A DNA stretch of 64,000 nucleotides from Candidatus Tumulicola sp. (GTDB lineage Bacteria > Vulcanimicrobiota > Vulcanimicrobiia > Vulcanimicrobiales > Vulcanimicrobiaceae): NCBI GenBank assembly GCA_036490475.1, contig DASXDT010000005.1, positions 124,001 through 188,000 of the forward strand. The letters run 5' to 3'. Each line of letters begins with the position of its first letter. Within the stretch, counting starts at the first letter, position 1. The translations under genes and the position numbers were made by a program. Of this stretch, positions 38,436 through 47,516 are shown piece after piece. A model generated the notes under the pieces. It searched no databases and had not been told where the DNA came from. It was given only the letters and a program-made list of their open reading frames with translations.

Positions 38436-39287
38436 CTAGAATATTAACGGATGAAAGCCTGCGTACCGTTCCGGCTCGGGAAGTGGAGCGTCGCCGGCCA
38501 GGATCGTGTGCGCTTCGACCCGCAGCCCGGCCTCCAACGCAGTGCGCAGCAGGCGGAGGTTTTCGGCTGGAACCAACAACGAACACCACGACGCGCCGAA
38601 GGTTCGCTGCAGCGTCGCCAGTGCGAACGAAAAGAGTTGCGTCGCGTACGCCGGCGAGGCGACCGCCAGCGGCCCGATGCGCCCGTCCGGTCGCGCATAT
38701 GCGTACGCGACGAACTCGCCGTTGAGGGAGAAAGCGAGTGCCGCAGCCTCACGGGCGAACCGGAGATGATCCGACGGGCGCGCGGTTCCACGCACGCTGC
38801 GATCGAGCGCATCGATGAAGCGCCCGTGCTCGCGCACATCCAGCCGGGCGACGTCGAACCGGTATTCGCCGGCCGCCATCCGCAACAGTGCGTCCTCACG
38901 CGGGAGCGCGCCTCGCAACTCTACGACGCTACTCTGGACTCGCAGTCCGGCATGTGTCAAGAGTGCAAGCGCCGCAGCATCACCGGCCGCGACCGAAACG
39001 AGACGCGGCTCGCCGTCGCCCGCCCCCAGGGCTGCAGCAAAGAGACGCCGTCCGATTCCGCCTCCGCGGAAGCCTCGATCGACGTGTACGCGTCCGACCA
39101 GCAATTCATCCTCCGAACGATGCGCTAGTGCGATCGCGACCGGCTCGTCTCGATCGAATGCGGCCCAAGCACAGTCTTCGCGGGCGCATTCCATCGCCAG
39201 CGCAACGTCGAGATCGCCGCGGCCGTGTCGCCGTTCGTAGCGCGCCGCATCGTCAGCATCGCAGGCGCGAACATCGAGGTTATCCAT
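38436..39287 (-). CDS. GNAT-family N-acetyltransferase
   Basis: About 283 aa from the ATG at 39287 (MDNLDVRACDADD); a GTG at 39293 would add two residues. The N-terminal half has a GNAT acetyl-CoA motif (VGRVHVDRGFRGGGIGRRLF, containing R-G-G-G-I-G-R). The C-terminal half is a second, more divergent GNAT-like domain (GPLAVASPAYATQLFSF). Substrate unknown. It follows rdgB, starting at 39287 just past the rdgB stop codon (39280-39282), so they overlap slightly. Confidence 0.85.
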   Translation of the reverse strand: MDNLDVRACDADDAARYERRHGRGDLDVALAMECAREDCAWAAFDRDEPVAIALAHRSEDELLVGRVHVDRGFRGGGIGRRLFAAALGAGDGEPRLVSVAAGDAAALALLTHAGLRVQSSVVELRGALPREDALLRMAAGEYRFDVARLDVREHGRFIDALDRSVRGTARPSDHLRFAREAAALAFSLNGEFVAYAYARPDGRIGPLAVASPAYATQLFSFALATLQRTFGASWCSLLVPAENLRLLRTALEAGLRVEAHTILAGDAPLPEPERYAGFHPLIF

Positions 39288-39876
39288 CGTCACGCAACGA
39301 TGCCAGCAACGCATCGGCCGCACGTTGCCGGTGGCTCACGCGATTCTTTTCGCCGGGGTCGAGCTGCGCGAACGTGCATGACCGCGGTGGATACCAGAAC
39401 AGCGGATCGTAACCGAATCCATGCTCGCCCGCTTCACGCTCCGTGATCCGGCCCTCGACCGTTCCGCGCGCGGAACGCAAGCGTCCATGCGGTTCGACGA
39501 ACGCCAGCGCCGACACGAACCTTGCACCGCGCCGCTCAGGTGATACACCGGTAAGTTCGTCGAGCAACAGCAAGCGTCGTTGCGGCCACGTAATGTTCTC
39601 GCCGCCGTATCGTGCCGAATGGATTCCCGGACGGCCACCGAGCGCGTTAACTTCCAAACCGCTATCGTCGGCCAATACGGCCGCTTCGATTCCGGCCCCG
39701 CGCAGTTGTTCGTGCAGCGCCAGCGCCTTCAGCGTGGCGTTGCCTTCAAACGAGTCCGAGGTTTCTTCGACGTCGCGATACTCCGCGAACGTTTCGAGCC
39801 GCAACGGCGACCGCTCGAAGATGGCGCGCATCTCCCGCAGCTTACCGGCGTTCTTGGTAGCGACGAATGTGCGCAT
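39280..39876 (-). CDS. rdgB: XTP/dITP diphosphatase
   Basis: 198 aa Ham1-family pyrophosphatase that removes dITP and XTP from the nucleotide pool. Substrate motif ATKNAGKLREM at the N-terminus, catalytic DDSGLEVNALGGRPGIHSAR, and the C-terminal HGFGYDPLF and KNRVSHRQRA. Eleven bases after the lepA stop. Confidence 0.96.
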   Translation of the reverse strand: MRTFVATKNAGKLREMRAIFERSPLRLETFAEYRDVEETSDSFEGNATLKALALHEQLRGAGIEAAVLADDSGLEVNALGGRPGIHSARYGGENITWPQRRLLLLDELTGVSPERRGARFVSALAFVEPHGRLRSARGTVEGRITEREAGEHGFGYDPLFWYPPRSCTFAQLDPGEKNRVSHRQRAADALLASLRDDG

Positions 39877-39887
39877 GCTGTCAGGAG

Positions 39888-41717
39888 CTAGTCGCCGAGC
39901 CGCAAGACCGCCATGAACGCTTCTTGCGGAAGCTCGACGCGCCCGACGCGCTTCATGCGCTCCTTGCCGACCTTCTGCTTCTCGAGAAGCTTGCGTTTAC
40001 GCGTGATGTCGCCGCCGTAACATTTTGCTAGAACGTTCTTGCGCATTGCGGCGACGGTTTCGCGCGCGACGATCTTCCCGCCGATCGCGGCCTGAATCGG
40101 AACGTCGAACATCTGGCGCGGAATCAACTCTTTCAGCTTTTCAGCCAGCGCGCGACCGCGGCTCGCCGCCTTTTCGCGGTCGACGATGAACGATAGCGCA
40201 TCGACCGGCTCGGCGTTCAACAAGATCTCGAGTTTGACCAAGTCCCCTTCGCGGTACCCGATCACGTCATAGTCGAGCGACGCATAGCCCTGCGTGCGTG
40301 ACTTGAGCTGGTCGAAGAAATCGACGATCACTTCGATGAGCGGCATCTCGTAGGTCAGAATCACGCGCCCGTCGTGGAGATATTCCATGTTCGACAGCGT
40401 GCCTCTGCGGCTTTGCGTGATGCCCATTATTCCGCCGACGTAATCCGGCGGCGTGATGATCGTCGCTTTAACGTAGGGCTCCTCGATCGTTCGAATCGAT
40501 TGCGACGGCGGCATCTTCGACGGATTATCGATAATCATCGTCTCGCCGTCCGTCTTGGTCACGCGAAAAACGACCGATGGAGACGTTGCGATCAAGTCGA
40601 GCGAGTAGTTGCGTTCGAGGCGCTCCTGCACGATCTCCATGTGTAAGAGACCGAGAAACCCGCAGCGGAAGCCGAACCCCAGCGCGGCCGACGTTTCCGG
40701 TTCGTACACCAGCGCGGCGTCGTTGAGCTTGAGCTTTTCGAGCGCGTCGCGCAAGTCTTCGTACGCCGCGCCTTCGTTCGGATAGAGCCCGCAATACACC
40801 ATCGGCACGGCCTTGCGGTAGCCGAGCAGCGGAATATGCGCCGGATTCGACGGGACGGTAATCGTATCGCCCACATCGATGTCGCCGAGCGATTTGATGT
40901 TGCCGATCGCGTAGCCGACGCCGCCGATGTCCAGCTTGTCGACCGCGCGCATCTCGGGCGTAAAGATGCCGACTTCGGTACACTCGAACACGTGCTGGTG
41001 CGCCATCGACATGAAGCGCATCCCGGCGCTCAACTCCCCGTCGACGACCCGAATATAACTGACGACGCCGCGGTACGGATCGAACTGCGCGTTAAACACT
41101 AGGCCGCGCAGATGATCGCGATGGCCTTTCGGCGCCGGAATGCGTGAAACGATTGCTTCGAGGATTTCCTCGATGCCGATACCGTTCTTGGCGCTGGCGA
41201 GAATGCACTCGCTGCGCTCCATCACCAGCAACTCTTCGATTTCCGCCATCACGCGTTCGGGATCGGCGGCCGGCAGATCGATTTTGTTGATGACCGGAAT
41301 CACCGTCAAGCCATGCTCGATGGCCAGATGATAGTTCGCAAGCGTTTGCGCTTCGATGCCTTGCGCTGCATCGACGATCAAGAGCGCGCCCTCGCAGGCG
41401 GCCAACGAGCGCGACACTTCGTACGAGAAGTCGACGTGTCCGGGCGTATCGATCAGATTGAGCCGGTACGAGTCACCGTCGTTGGCATGATAATCCAGCG
41501 TGACCGGATGCATGCGGATCGTGATCCCGCGCTCGCGCTCCAGATCCATCGCGTCCAACTGTTGCTCGCCGAGATTGCGTAAGGCGATCGTGCGCGTAAT
41601 CTCCAACAGTCGGTCCGACAGCGTCGTCTTGCCGTGGTCGATGTGCGCGATAATGCAGAAGTTGCGGACGTTCGACGCGACGTCGATACGGTGCGGGTCG
41701 GTTTTTGCCAACGCCAC
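39888..41717 (-). CDS. lepA: elongation factor 4
   Basis: 609 aa ribosomal back-translocase GTPase. G1 [14 protein letters not shown]2 RGITI, G3 DTPGHVDF, G4 NKIDLP, and the LepA-specific C-terminal domain ([19 protein letters not shown]). Twelve bases after yggT, so part of the DUF4446-yggT-lepA-rdgB-GNAT unit. Confidence 0.98.
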   Translation of the reverse strand: MALAKTDPHRIDVASNVRNFCIIAHIDHGKTTLSDRLLEITRTIALRNLGEQQLDAMDLERERGITIRMHPVTLDYHANDGDSYRLNLIDTPGHVDFSYEVSRSLAACEGALLIVDAAQGIEAQTLANYHLAIEHGLTVIPVINKIDLPAADPERVMAEIEELLVMERSECILASAKNGIGIEEILEAIVSRIPAPKGHRDHLRGLVFNAQFDPYRGVVSYIRVVDGELSAGMRFMSMAHQHVFECTEVGIFTPEMRAVDKLDIGGVGYAIGNIKSLGDIDVGDTITVPSNPAHIPLLGYRKAVPMVYCGLYPNEGAAYEDLRDALEKLKLNDAALVYEPETSAALGFGFRCGFLGLLHMEIVQERLERNYSLDLIATSPSVVFRVTKTDGETMIIDNPSKMPPSQSIRTIEEPYVKATIITPPDYVGGIMGITQSRRGTLSNMEYLHDGRVILTYEMPLIEVIVDFFDQLKSRTQGYASLDYDVIGYREGDLVKLEILLNAEPVDALSFIVDREKAASRGRALAEKLKELIPRQMFDVPIQAAIGGKIVARETVAAMRKNVLAKCYGGDITRKRKLLEKQKVGKERMKRVGRVELPQEAFMAVLRLGD

Positions 41718-41729
41718 GCTACACCGCCA

Positions 41730-42014
41730 TCAAAACGGCGAACAAGCGTTGATCATCGCCTTTAAGATAAGCTGCCGAACAACAACTTGAAGCAGTAAGA
41801 ATACGACGAGAAACGAGATATCCAGGCCGCCGATCGGCGGGATGATCCGGCGAAACGGCCGGAGCACCGGCTCGACCAATCCGGCCAGAATGTAGACCCA
41901 CCGGCCGCGCGCGTTCGGGAACCACGAAACTACTGCGTAAACGAACAAGATGGCAATATATGCCCACAGCAGTTTATCGACAACGTGCCAAAAAGTGCAA
42001 AGGCCGGCGTTCAT
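41730..42014 (-). CDS. YggT-family membrane protein
   Basis: 94 aa with two membrane segments (KLLWAYIAILFVYAVVSWF and FLVVFLLLQVVVRQLIL) separated by the PVLRPFRRIIPPIGGLD signature of the YggT/YlmG family, which in other bacteria affects division and osmotic stress. ATG overlaps the previous stop (ATGA). Confidence 0.9.
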   Translation of the reverse strand: MNAGLCTFWHVVDKLLWAYIAILFVYAVVSWFPNARGRWVYILAGLVEPVLRPFRRIIPPIGGLDISFLVVFLLLQVVVRQLILKAMINACSPF

Positions 42015-42499
42015 CGCTGGTCCTTGGCACGCGCGATCGCCTGCACTTCTTCATCCGACGCTTGGGCGCTCGGCTCGAAACCCTCGACTTGCTTTCCGTA
42101 CGTACGCGTGTCGGTTCGTGAATAGAGGCTCGACAGCACGACGCCATCGCCGTTGCGATTGAGCAGTGCGAGCGCATATGACAGGTCGGATCCGACGTCG
42201 TCGATCGCGTTATAGCGGACGAAGCCGATGCGCGAAACGTCGGTGGCTGCCAGCGTCTCGAGGGTCGCTACACGCGCGGCGGCGGCGGCGATCGCATCGT
42301 CGAGGCGTTGCTGGCCGGTCTGGAGCTCGCTCAACCGAGCCGACGCTCCACGGGCCGAGCCGCCGATCAAACCGTCGTGCACATCGATCGTTTCCTGTAG
42401 TTTCGAGAATGCGGGGCGCACGACCGCGGCGTGGTACACCAGCAGCGCGATCACCGAGGCGACGAATGCGGCCGCGGCCGCTATGAGGCTTGTCTGCAT
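42011..42499 (-). CDS. DUF4446 protein
   Basis: 162 aa, one N-terminal membrane segment (SLIAAAAAFVASVIALLVY), a short coiled region (SARLSELQTGQQRLDDA) and the DUF4446 domain with IGFVRYNAIDDVGSDLSYAL and NGDGVVLSSLYSRTDTRTY. Function unknown. First protein gene after the SRP RNA gene, coupled to yggT. Confidence 0.85.
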   Translation of the reverse strand: MQTSLIAAAAAFVASVIALLVYHAAVVRPAFSKLQETIDVHDGLIGGSARGASARLSELQTGQQRLDDAIAAAAARVATLETLAATDVSRIGFVRYNAIDDVGSDLSYALALLNRNGDGVVLSSLYSRTDTRTYGKQVEGFEPSAQASDEEVQAIARAKDQR

Positions 42500-42521
42500 C
42501 TTCTTTATTATTGCACCACGA

Positions 42522-42621
42522 CGAGGATCAGGTGGATCACGGCACCCGCAACGATCCGCTTACCGTTGCTTCCTTCCGGATCTGGCGGGGTTCACGGGGC
42601 TGCGCCGCGTGAAGCCCAACC
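42522..42621 (-). ncRNA. ffs: signal recognition particle RNA (4.5S-type)
   Basis: On the minus strand the apical SRP core ATCCGGAAGGAAGCAACGG (GGAA tetraloop and the 5'/3' symmetric loop) is at about 42561-42579, preceded by GGGCTTCACGCGG... and CCCCGCCAG and followed by GTAAGCGGATCG and GTTGCGGGTGCCGTG, which pair to close the hairpin. The size of roughly 95-100 nt fits the small bacterial SRP RNA; the exact ends are estimated. A TATCAT-like -10 element lies about 20 bases upstream (42639-42644). Confidence 0.9.
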
Positions 42622-42716
42622 CCCATCATGGCTTGCCCATGATAGCACAAGCCGCGGGCACCACCCTTCCGCTCGAGCGACCGGGGAGGCCCGGGCCGCC
42701 GCCGAAATTCCAGCCT
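42622..42716. other. intergenic region between SRP RNA and the CDGSH gene
   Basis: About 95 bases holding an inverted repeat GGCTTG...CAAGCC (42630-42653) that overlaps the likely SRP promoter. GGGGAGG at 42683-42689 is too far from the CDGSH ATG to be a good RBS. No gene seen. Confidence 0.4.
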
Positions 42717-42944
42717 ATGAACGACCCTGTCATGATCAAGGTCCGCCGCGACGGTCCGTACCTCGTCACCGGCGCAATCACGCTGACCGATGCCGATGGC
42801 AACCGGTACGACATCGATATGCCGAATGTCGCGTTATGCCGGTGCGGCGCCTCGCAAACCAAACCGTTCTGCGACGGTTCGCACCGTACGAACGGGTTTT
42901 CCGGCGACGAATCCGCCGGCTCCGCTGAAAGGATCTCCTCGTAA
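42717..42944 (+). CDS. CDGSH iron-sulfur domain protein
   Basis: 75 aa. The full CDGSH motif is present: CRCGASQTKPFCDGSH, with three Cys and one His as ligands for a 2Fe-2S cluster. The N-terminal part is a short beta strand region (YLVTGAITLTDADGN). A second ATG at 42732 is possible. It ends 1 base before hmgA and is probably co-expressed; CDGSH proteins may protect or supply Fe, a plausible but unproven link to the Fe-dependent dioxygenase. Confidence 0.9.
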   Translation: MNDPVMIKVRRDGPYLVTGAITLTDADGNRYDIDMPNVALCRCGASQTKPFCDGSHRTNGFSGDESAGSAERISS

Positions 42945-42945
42945 C

Positions 42946-44118
42946 ATGCCGTCCTACGTCCGCGCCGGTTCCGTCCCGCACAAACGGCACATTCAGTTTC
43001 GCCGGCCCGACGGTGGTCTCTATGCAGAGGAGTTGTTTTCAACCAAGGGTTTCGAAAGCTCGTACTCGTTGCTCTACCATATGCGACCGCCGACCGCCAC
43101 GCTCGACGTGCGTCCGTGGGAGCGCCCGGCCGTGCGCTACGTTCAGAACGATCCCTTACGCAACCGCCACTTTAAAACTGCGGCGTTACAAGTGCCCGCC
43201 GGCGACGCGGTCGAGTCGCGCGTTCCGGTGCTCGGCAATGCCGACATGAAGATTTCCGTGGCGCAGGCCGATCGCCCGATGGAGTATTGGTATCGGAACA
43301 CCGGCGGCGACGAGATGCTGTTCGTGCATCACGGGGCGGGCGTGCTCGAGACACAGTTCGGCACCCTCGCGTACCGCGAGCGCGACTATCTCATCATCCC
43401 GACCGGAACGATTTATCGTTTGATTCCGGCGGCGCCGACGCGCTTACTCGTTCACGAAAGTACCGGCGAAATCAAAATTCCGCGCCGGTACCGCAACGAG
43501 TACGGCCAGCTGGAAGAGCATGCGCCCTACTACGAACGCGACTTCCGCGTTCCCGTGCTTGGGAAACCGCAAGAGCAACAAGGCGAATACGAGATCCGGG
43601 TAACCAACGCCGGCCGCAACGCAACCTATATCGTGCAAAACCATCCGTCCGACGTGGTCGGGTGGGACGGTTACTGTTACCCATACGCGTTCAACGTCGA
43701 TGAGTTTATGCCGATTACCGGCAAGCTGCACCAGCCGCCGCCCGCGCACGCAACGTTTGAGGCTCCCGGTGCGGCATTCTGCGCGTTCGTTCCGCGGCTG
43801 TTCGATTATCATCCGCTCGCGATTCCGGTCCCGTACAATCACTCCAGCGTCGATTGCGACGAAGTGATTTACTACGTCAGCGGCAACTTCATGAGCCGGC
43901 GGGGAATCGACGAAGGTTCGATCACCCTGCACGCCGCCGGAGCACCGCACGGGCCGCAACCCGGCGCGGTCGAAGCCAGCCTTGGAAAAACGTCCACCGA
44001 CGAAATCGCGGTGATGGTCGACACCTTCGCGCCGTTGATGATGGCCGAGCCGGTGCTGGCGTGCGAAGACGGCCAGTACTTTCGCTCTTGGCTCGAGCAG
44101 CCGGCTACGGCGCAGTAA
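42946..44118 (+). CDS. hmgA: homogentisate 1,2-dioxygenase
   Basis: 390 aa. Opens homogentisate to maleylacetoacetate using a non-haem Fe(II). Conserved C-terminal features: FCAFVPRLFDYHP, PYNHSSVDCDEVIYYVSG and HAAGAPHGPQPGA, which carry the iron-binding His and Glu residues. The length is shorter than the human enzyme (~445 aa) but fits the bacterial short form. It converges on fah with a 14-nt overlap at the 3' ends. Confidence 0.93.
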   Translation: MPSYVRAGSVPHKRHIQFRRPDGGLYAEELFSTKGFESSYSLLYHMRPPTATLDVRPWERPAVRYVQNDPLRNRHFKTAALQVPAGDAVESRVPVLGNADMKISVAQADRPMEYWYRNTGGDEMLFVHHGAGVLETQFGTLAYRERDYLIIPTGTIYRLIPAAPTRLLVHESTGEIKIPRRYRNEYGQLEEHAPYYERDFRVPVLGKPQEQQGEYEIRVTNAGRNATYIVQNHPSDVVGWDGYCYPYAFNVDEFMPITGKLHQPPPAHATFEAPGAAFCAFVPRLFDYHPLAIPVPYNHSSVDCDEVIYYVSGNFMSRRGIDEGSITLHAAGAPHGPQPGAVEASLGKTSTDEIAVMVDTFAPLMMAEPVLACEDGQYFRSWLEQPATAQ

Positions 44119-45394
44119 CGCCCGCGACGATCGTCCCGCGCGCCGTGCCGAACCCGATGCGCCGCGCGCGCTCGTTTTCGCACCAACCCCGCAACGTTAT
44201 TTCATCGCCGTCCTGTAGGAACGAGCGGTTTTCGCCATCGATGTCGATCGGTCGCTCGCCGCGCCACGTCAGCTCGATCAGGCTTCCGTAACTGTCCGGC
44301 TCGGTGCCCGAGATCGTACCCGATGCAAACAAGTCGCCCGGCCGCGTGAGCGCGCCGTTGACGGTTGCGTGCGCGAGCTGTTGCGCCATCGACCAATACA
44401 TCGCGGCGAAGCTGGTTCGCGAGATACGTTGCGGCGGGCGGCCGCGCTCGCGCATGCGCTGGGTTTGCAGTTCGACGCTCAACTGAATATCGAACCCGCT
44501 TGGCCCGCTCGCGCGGAGATAGTCGAGCGGTTGCGGATCCTGCACTGGACCGGCAATGCGAAACGGCTCGAGCGCGTCGAGCGACACGATCCACGGCGAC
44601 ATCGTCGTCGCGAACGACTTCCCGAGAAATGGCCCCAGTGGCTGATACTCCCAGGCCTGCACGTCGCGCGCGCTCCAGTCATTCACCAACACGAGCCCCG
44701 CGATATGCTCCTCGGCTTGCGTTACCGCGATCGGACCGTTGCGTCCGTTACCTTTACCGGTAATGAAACCGACTTCTAGCTCGATGTCGAGCATCGTGCT
44801 GGGGCCGAACGACGGCGCCGGCGCATCCGGCGGTTTGCGTTGACCGTTTGGCCGCGCCACCGGCTCGCCGTCGACTTGAATCGTGGCCGAACGTCCGTGG
44901 TAGCCGATCGGAATCCAACGCCAATTGGGAAGCAGCGGTTCGCCGCCGGGACGGAAGAGTTTGCCCAAGTTGGTCGCGTGTTCGAGCGACGAATAGAAGT
45001 CGACGTAGTCGCCGATGTCGACCGGAACGAGCATGTGCGCGTCGCGACCGTCGAGCAAAACGCCGCCGGCTACGCGATCGCGCAATGCCGAATCGCCGTC
45101 GGTCGCTAACAACTGCGACAGCCGACGCCGGAGCGCGGTTCCGGCGGCGCGGCCCTGCGCCAAGAACGCATTGAGGGTTGGCCGTTGCAGCAACTCCGGC
45201 CGGCACGCGTCGTCGAGCAATCCGGCTTGCGAGAGCGCGTACAGATCGACCAGCGTTTCGCCGACGATCGTGGCGGCATGCGGACCGGTCGGTGACGTGA
45301 AGACACCCAACGGCAAATTCTGAATGGGGAAGTCGCTATCGCGCCCGACGTCGATCCACGACTCGAGTTGCGGCGACAGCGTTTGGTCGGTCAT
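44105..45394 (-). CDS. fahA: fumarylacetoacetase
   Basis: 429 aa from the ATG at 45394 (the open frame continues upstream but that part is not coding for this protein). Final step of tyrosine catabolism, giving fumarate and acetoacetate. FAH-family metal site: VDIGDYVDFYSSLEHATNLG, PIGYHGRSATIQVDGEPV and LVLVNDWSARDVQAWEYQPL, with KSFATTMSPWIVSLDALEPF. The ATG overlaps the TGA of the upstream unknown gene (ATGA). Confidence 0.95.
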   Translation of the reverse strand: MTDQTLSPQLESWIDVGRDSDFPIQNLPLGVFTSPTGPHAATIVGETLVDLYALSQAGLLDDACRPELLQRPTLNAFLAQGRAAGTALRRRLSQLLATDGDSALRDRVAGGVLLDGRDAHMLVPVDIGDYVDFYSSLEHATNLGKLFRPGGEPLLPNWRWIPIGYHGRSATIQVDGEPVARPNGQRKPPDAPAPSFGPSTMLDIELEVGFITGKGNGRNGPIAVTQAEEHIAGLVLVNDWSARDVQAWEYQPLGPFLGKSFATTMSPWIVSLDALEPFRIAGPVQDPQPLDYLRASGPSGFDIQLSVELQTQRMRERGRPPQRISRTSFAAMYWSMAQQLAHATVNGALTRPGDLFASGTISGTEPDSYGSLIELTWRGERPIDIDGENRSFLQDGDEITLRGWCENERARRIGFGTARGTIVAGVTAP

Positions 45395-46338
45395 CGCGCG
45401 GCCGGCGGGAAGACGCCCAACGCGGTGAGATCGTCGACCGGCTCTTGCACGCTGCAGCTGCCGTATCCGTGGAAGAATGTCGAACGCATTCGGCCGATCT
45501 CGCCGATGTCGACGCGACGATCGCGCCAACGCAGCGAGGTTTCGTCGAACGCAAACGCCTGCGGATCTTCTTCTGCCACGACGGCAGCTAGGTCGGCAGG
45601 CGAAACGTCGGGCGCGAGTGCGGCCGCAACCAAGATATTGAAGAACCCGTGCATCGTGAATCCGGTAACGGCATCGAGGTGTCGCACGGGATGATGCAAA
45701 CCGGCCGTCGCTTTGAAGGCAACTCCATGACTTGCCGCCGCGGCGATGAACTCGGCCACGCGTTCGACGCTCGGAAACGCTTCGGCGACCGTGCCGCCGC
45801 AGCGAAGCTTGGCATGCAGACCGGTTCTTTGCAGCGCGTGCATCGCGGCATCGAGTCGCTCGCCTTCGGTACCCGGCGGGAGTTCCAGGTAGGTGGGCAG
45901 CCCGCGCAGTTCGGATCGTTGGAGCAGCGCCGCCGCCTGCGCGATCGGCGCGTCGGCACTTTCGCGCACGGCTTGCACGATCGCCATTGGAATTTCGAGT
46001 GCCTGAATGGCGATCTCGGTGCCTTCGGCGCGGATGGAACCCGCCAGCGACACGGCGGCGCCGAGCGAATCGAACCAGCGGCGCGCATCCCGTTCGACGT
46101 CGAGGATCAGCGTCAGCGGCAGCGGCCGCTCCGCGTCGCGCAATACGGCCAGCGCCTCGAGGCGAGACAGCGGCGCCACGAAACGCCCGACCAGCCACGC
46201 GTTCGTGCCGGCGACGGTGGCGTCGAATTCGTCGAGCGCGGCTTGCGCGTCCAAGGCAGCCGGCGGAAAAAGTCCGGCGTAATCAATCAGGCGTTCGAAG
46301 GCCGCCCGAACCGGCGGGAGGAGTGTCGTTGCATGCAC
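45391..46338 (-). CDS. conserved unknown protein coupled to fahA; candidate isomerase
   Basis: 315 aa, cytoplasmic, no signal peptide. A beta/alpha-barrel-like pattern is visible, with segments such as PLTLILDVERDARRWFDSL, AKLRCGGTVAEAFPS, HGVAFKATAGLHHPVRHL and TMHGFFNILVAAALAPD, and an Arg/Lys- and His-containing loop (KATAGLHHP). It is not a GST-type maleylacetoacetate isomerase. It is translated just before fahA and divergent from hppD. A role in converting maleylacetoacetate to fumarylacetoacetate is a guess from context. Confidence 0.75.
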   Translation of the reverse strand: MHATTLLPPVRAAFERLIDYAGLFPPAALDAQAALDEFDATVAGTNAWLVGRFVAPLSRLEALAVLRDAERPLPLTLILDVERDARRWFDSLGAAVSLAGSIRAEGTEIAIQALEIPMAIVQAVRESADAPIAQAAALLQRSELRGLPTYLELPPGTEGERLDAAMHALQRTGLHAKLRCGGTVAEAFPSVERVAEFIAAAASHGVAFKATAGLHHPVRHLDAVTGFTMHGFFNILVAAALAPDVSPADLAAVVAEEDPQAFAFDETSLRWRDRRVDIGEIGRMRSTFFHGYGSCSVQEPVDDLTALGVFPPAAR

Positions 46339-46400
46339 GGTACGGGCGTGCTTCGAGCAGACCGACAGGGGCGCCTCGCGGGCTCCGCCAAGGCTCTCAT

Positions 46401-47516
46401 ATGACTACGGCAACCGAATCGCGCAGCAACCCGCTGTCGCACATCGACTGGGACTACATCGAATTCTACGTCGGCAACGCCAAGCAGGCGGCGCATTACT
46501 ACATGTCGGCCTTCGGGTTCGACCAGATCGCGTACGCCGGACCGGAAACCGGGGTAAAAGACCGCGCCAGCTATTTGCTCGAGCAGAACGGTCTGCGTTT
46601 CTTGCTGACCTCGAGCCTGGTTCCGGACGACCAGATCGCACGGCACGTCGCACTGCACGGCGACGGCATCAAAGACGTCGCGATCGTCGTCGCCGACGTA
46701 CGCGCAGCGCACGAACAAGCGGTTGCCGGCGGCGCGCGCAGCCTCATGGACCCGGCCACCTTCGACGACGAACACGGCCGCATCGTCCGCTCGGCGATTG
46801 CGACCTACGGCGACACGGTGCACTCGTTCGTACAGCGCGACGCGTATCGCGGTATCTTCATGCCGGGCTTCGTCGAAGCGCGCAAGAGCATCGCGTCGGT
46901 GCGCAAGCCCAATCTGCTCTTCGTCGACCACTGCGTCGGCAATGTCGGCTGGGGCGAGATGGACGTGTGGGGCGATTACTACGCCAACGTGTTCGGCTTT
47001 TCGCAGTTGGTCTCGTTCGACGACAAAGATATCTCCACCGATTACACGGCTTTGCGGTCGAAGGTCATGACCGACCCGCGGCATCGCGTGAAGTTCCCAA
47101 TTAACGAGCCGGCACAGGGCAAAAAGAAATCCCAGATCGAGGAATATCTCGACTTTTATCGCGGCTCGGGCGTGCAGCACATGGCCATCCGCACCGAAGA
47201 CATCGTCGCGACGGTGCAAGCCTTGCGCGACAACGGCGTCGAGTTTCTGGACACACCCGATTCGTACTACGATATGCTCGAAGAGCGCGTCGGCCATATC
47301 GACGAGGCCATCGACCTGCTGCGCGATCAGCGTATTCTGGTCGATCGCGACGATCTGGGGTATATGTTGCAGATATTCACCAAACCGCTGCAAGATCGCC
47401 CCACGGTGTTCTTCGAGATCATCCAACGTAAGGGCAGTCTCTCGTTCGGAAAAGGCAACTTTAAGGCACTCTTCGTGTCGATCGAACGGGAACAGGAGAA
47501 ACGAGGAACCCTCTAG
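46401..47516 (+). CDS. hppD: 4-hydroxyphenylpyruvate dioxygenase
   Basis: 371 aa. Converts 4-hydroxyphenylpyruvate to homogentisate with Fe(II) and O2. Two VOC-fold halves are visible: WDYIEFYVGNAKQAAHYY and FVDHCVGNVGWGEMDVWG. The metal ligands are in VDHCVG, the HMAIRTEDI region (QHMAIRTEDIV) and FFEIIQRKG near the C-terminus. ATG at 46401; the spacer to the divergent unknown gene is 62 bp. Confidence 0.96.
   Translation: MTTATESRSNPLSHIDWDYIEFYVGNAKQAAHYYMSAFGFDQIAYAGPETGVKDRASYLLEQNGLRFLLTSSLVPDDQIARHVALHGDGIKDVAIVVADVRAAHEQAVAGGARSLMDPATFDDEHGRIVRSAIATYGDTVHSFVQRDAYRGIFMPGFVEARKSIASVRKPNLLFVDHCVGNVGWGEMDVWGDYYANVFGFSQLVSFDDKDISTDYTALRSKVMTDPRHRVKFPINEPAQGKKKSQIEEYLDFYRGSGVQHMAIRTEDIVATVQALRDNGVEFLDTPDSYYDMLEERVGHIDEAIDLLRDQRILVDRDDLGYMLQIFTKPLQDRPTVFFEIIQRKGSLSFGKGNFKALFVSIEREQEKRGTL

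Noticed and set aside
45395..46198. An N-terminal extension of the fahA frame by about 268 codons.
   Set aside because: It overlaps the whole unknown gene; the ATGA overlap and the normal FAH N-terminus place the start at 45394.
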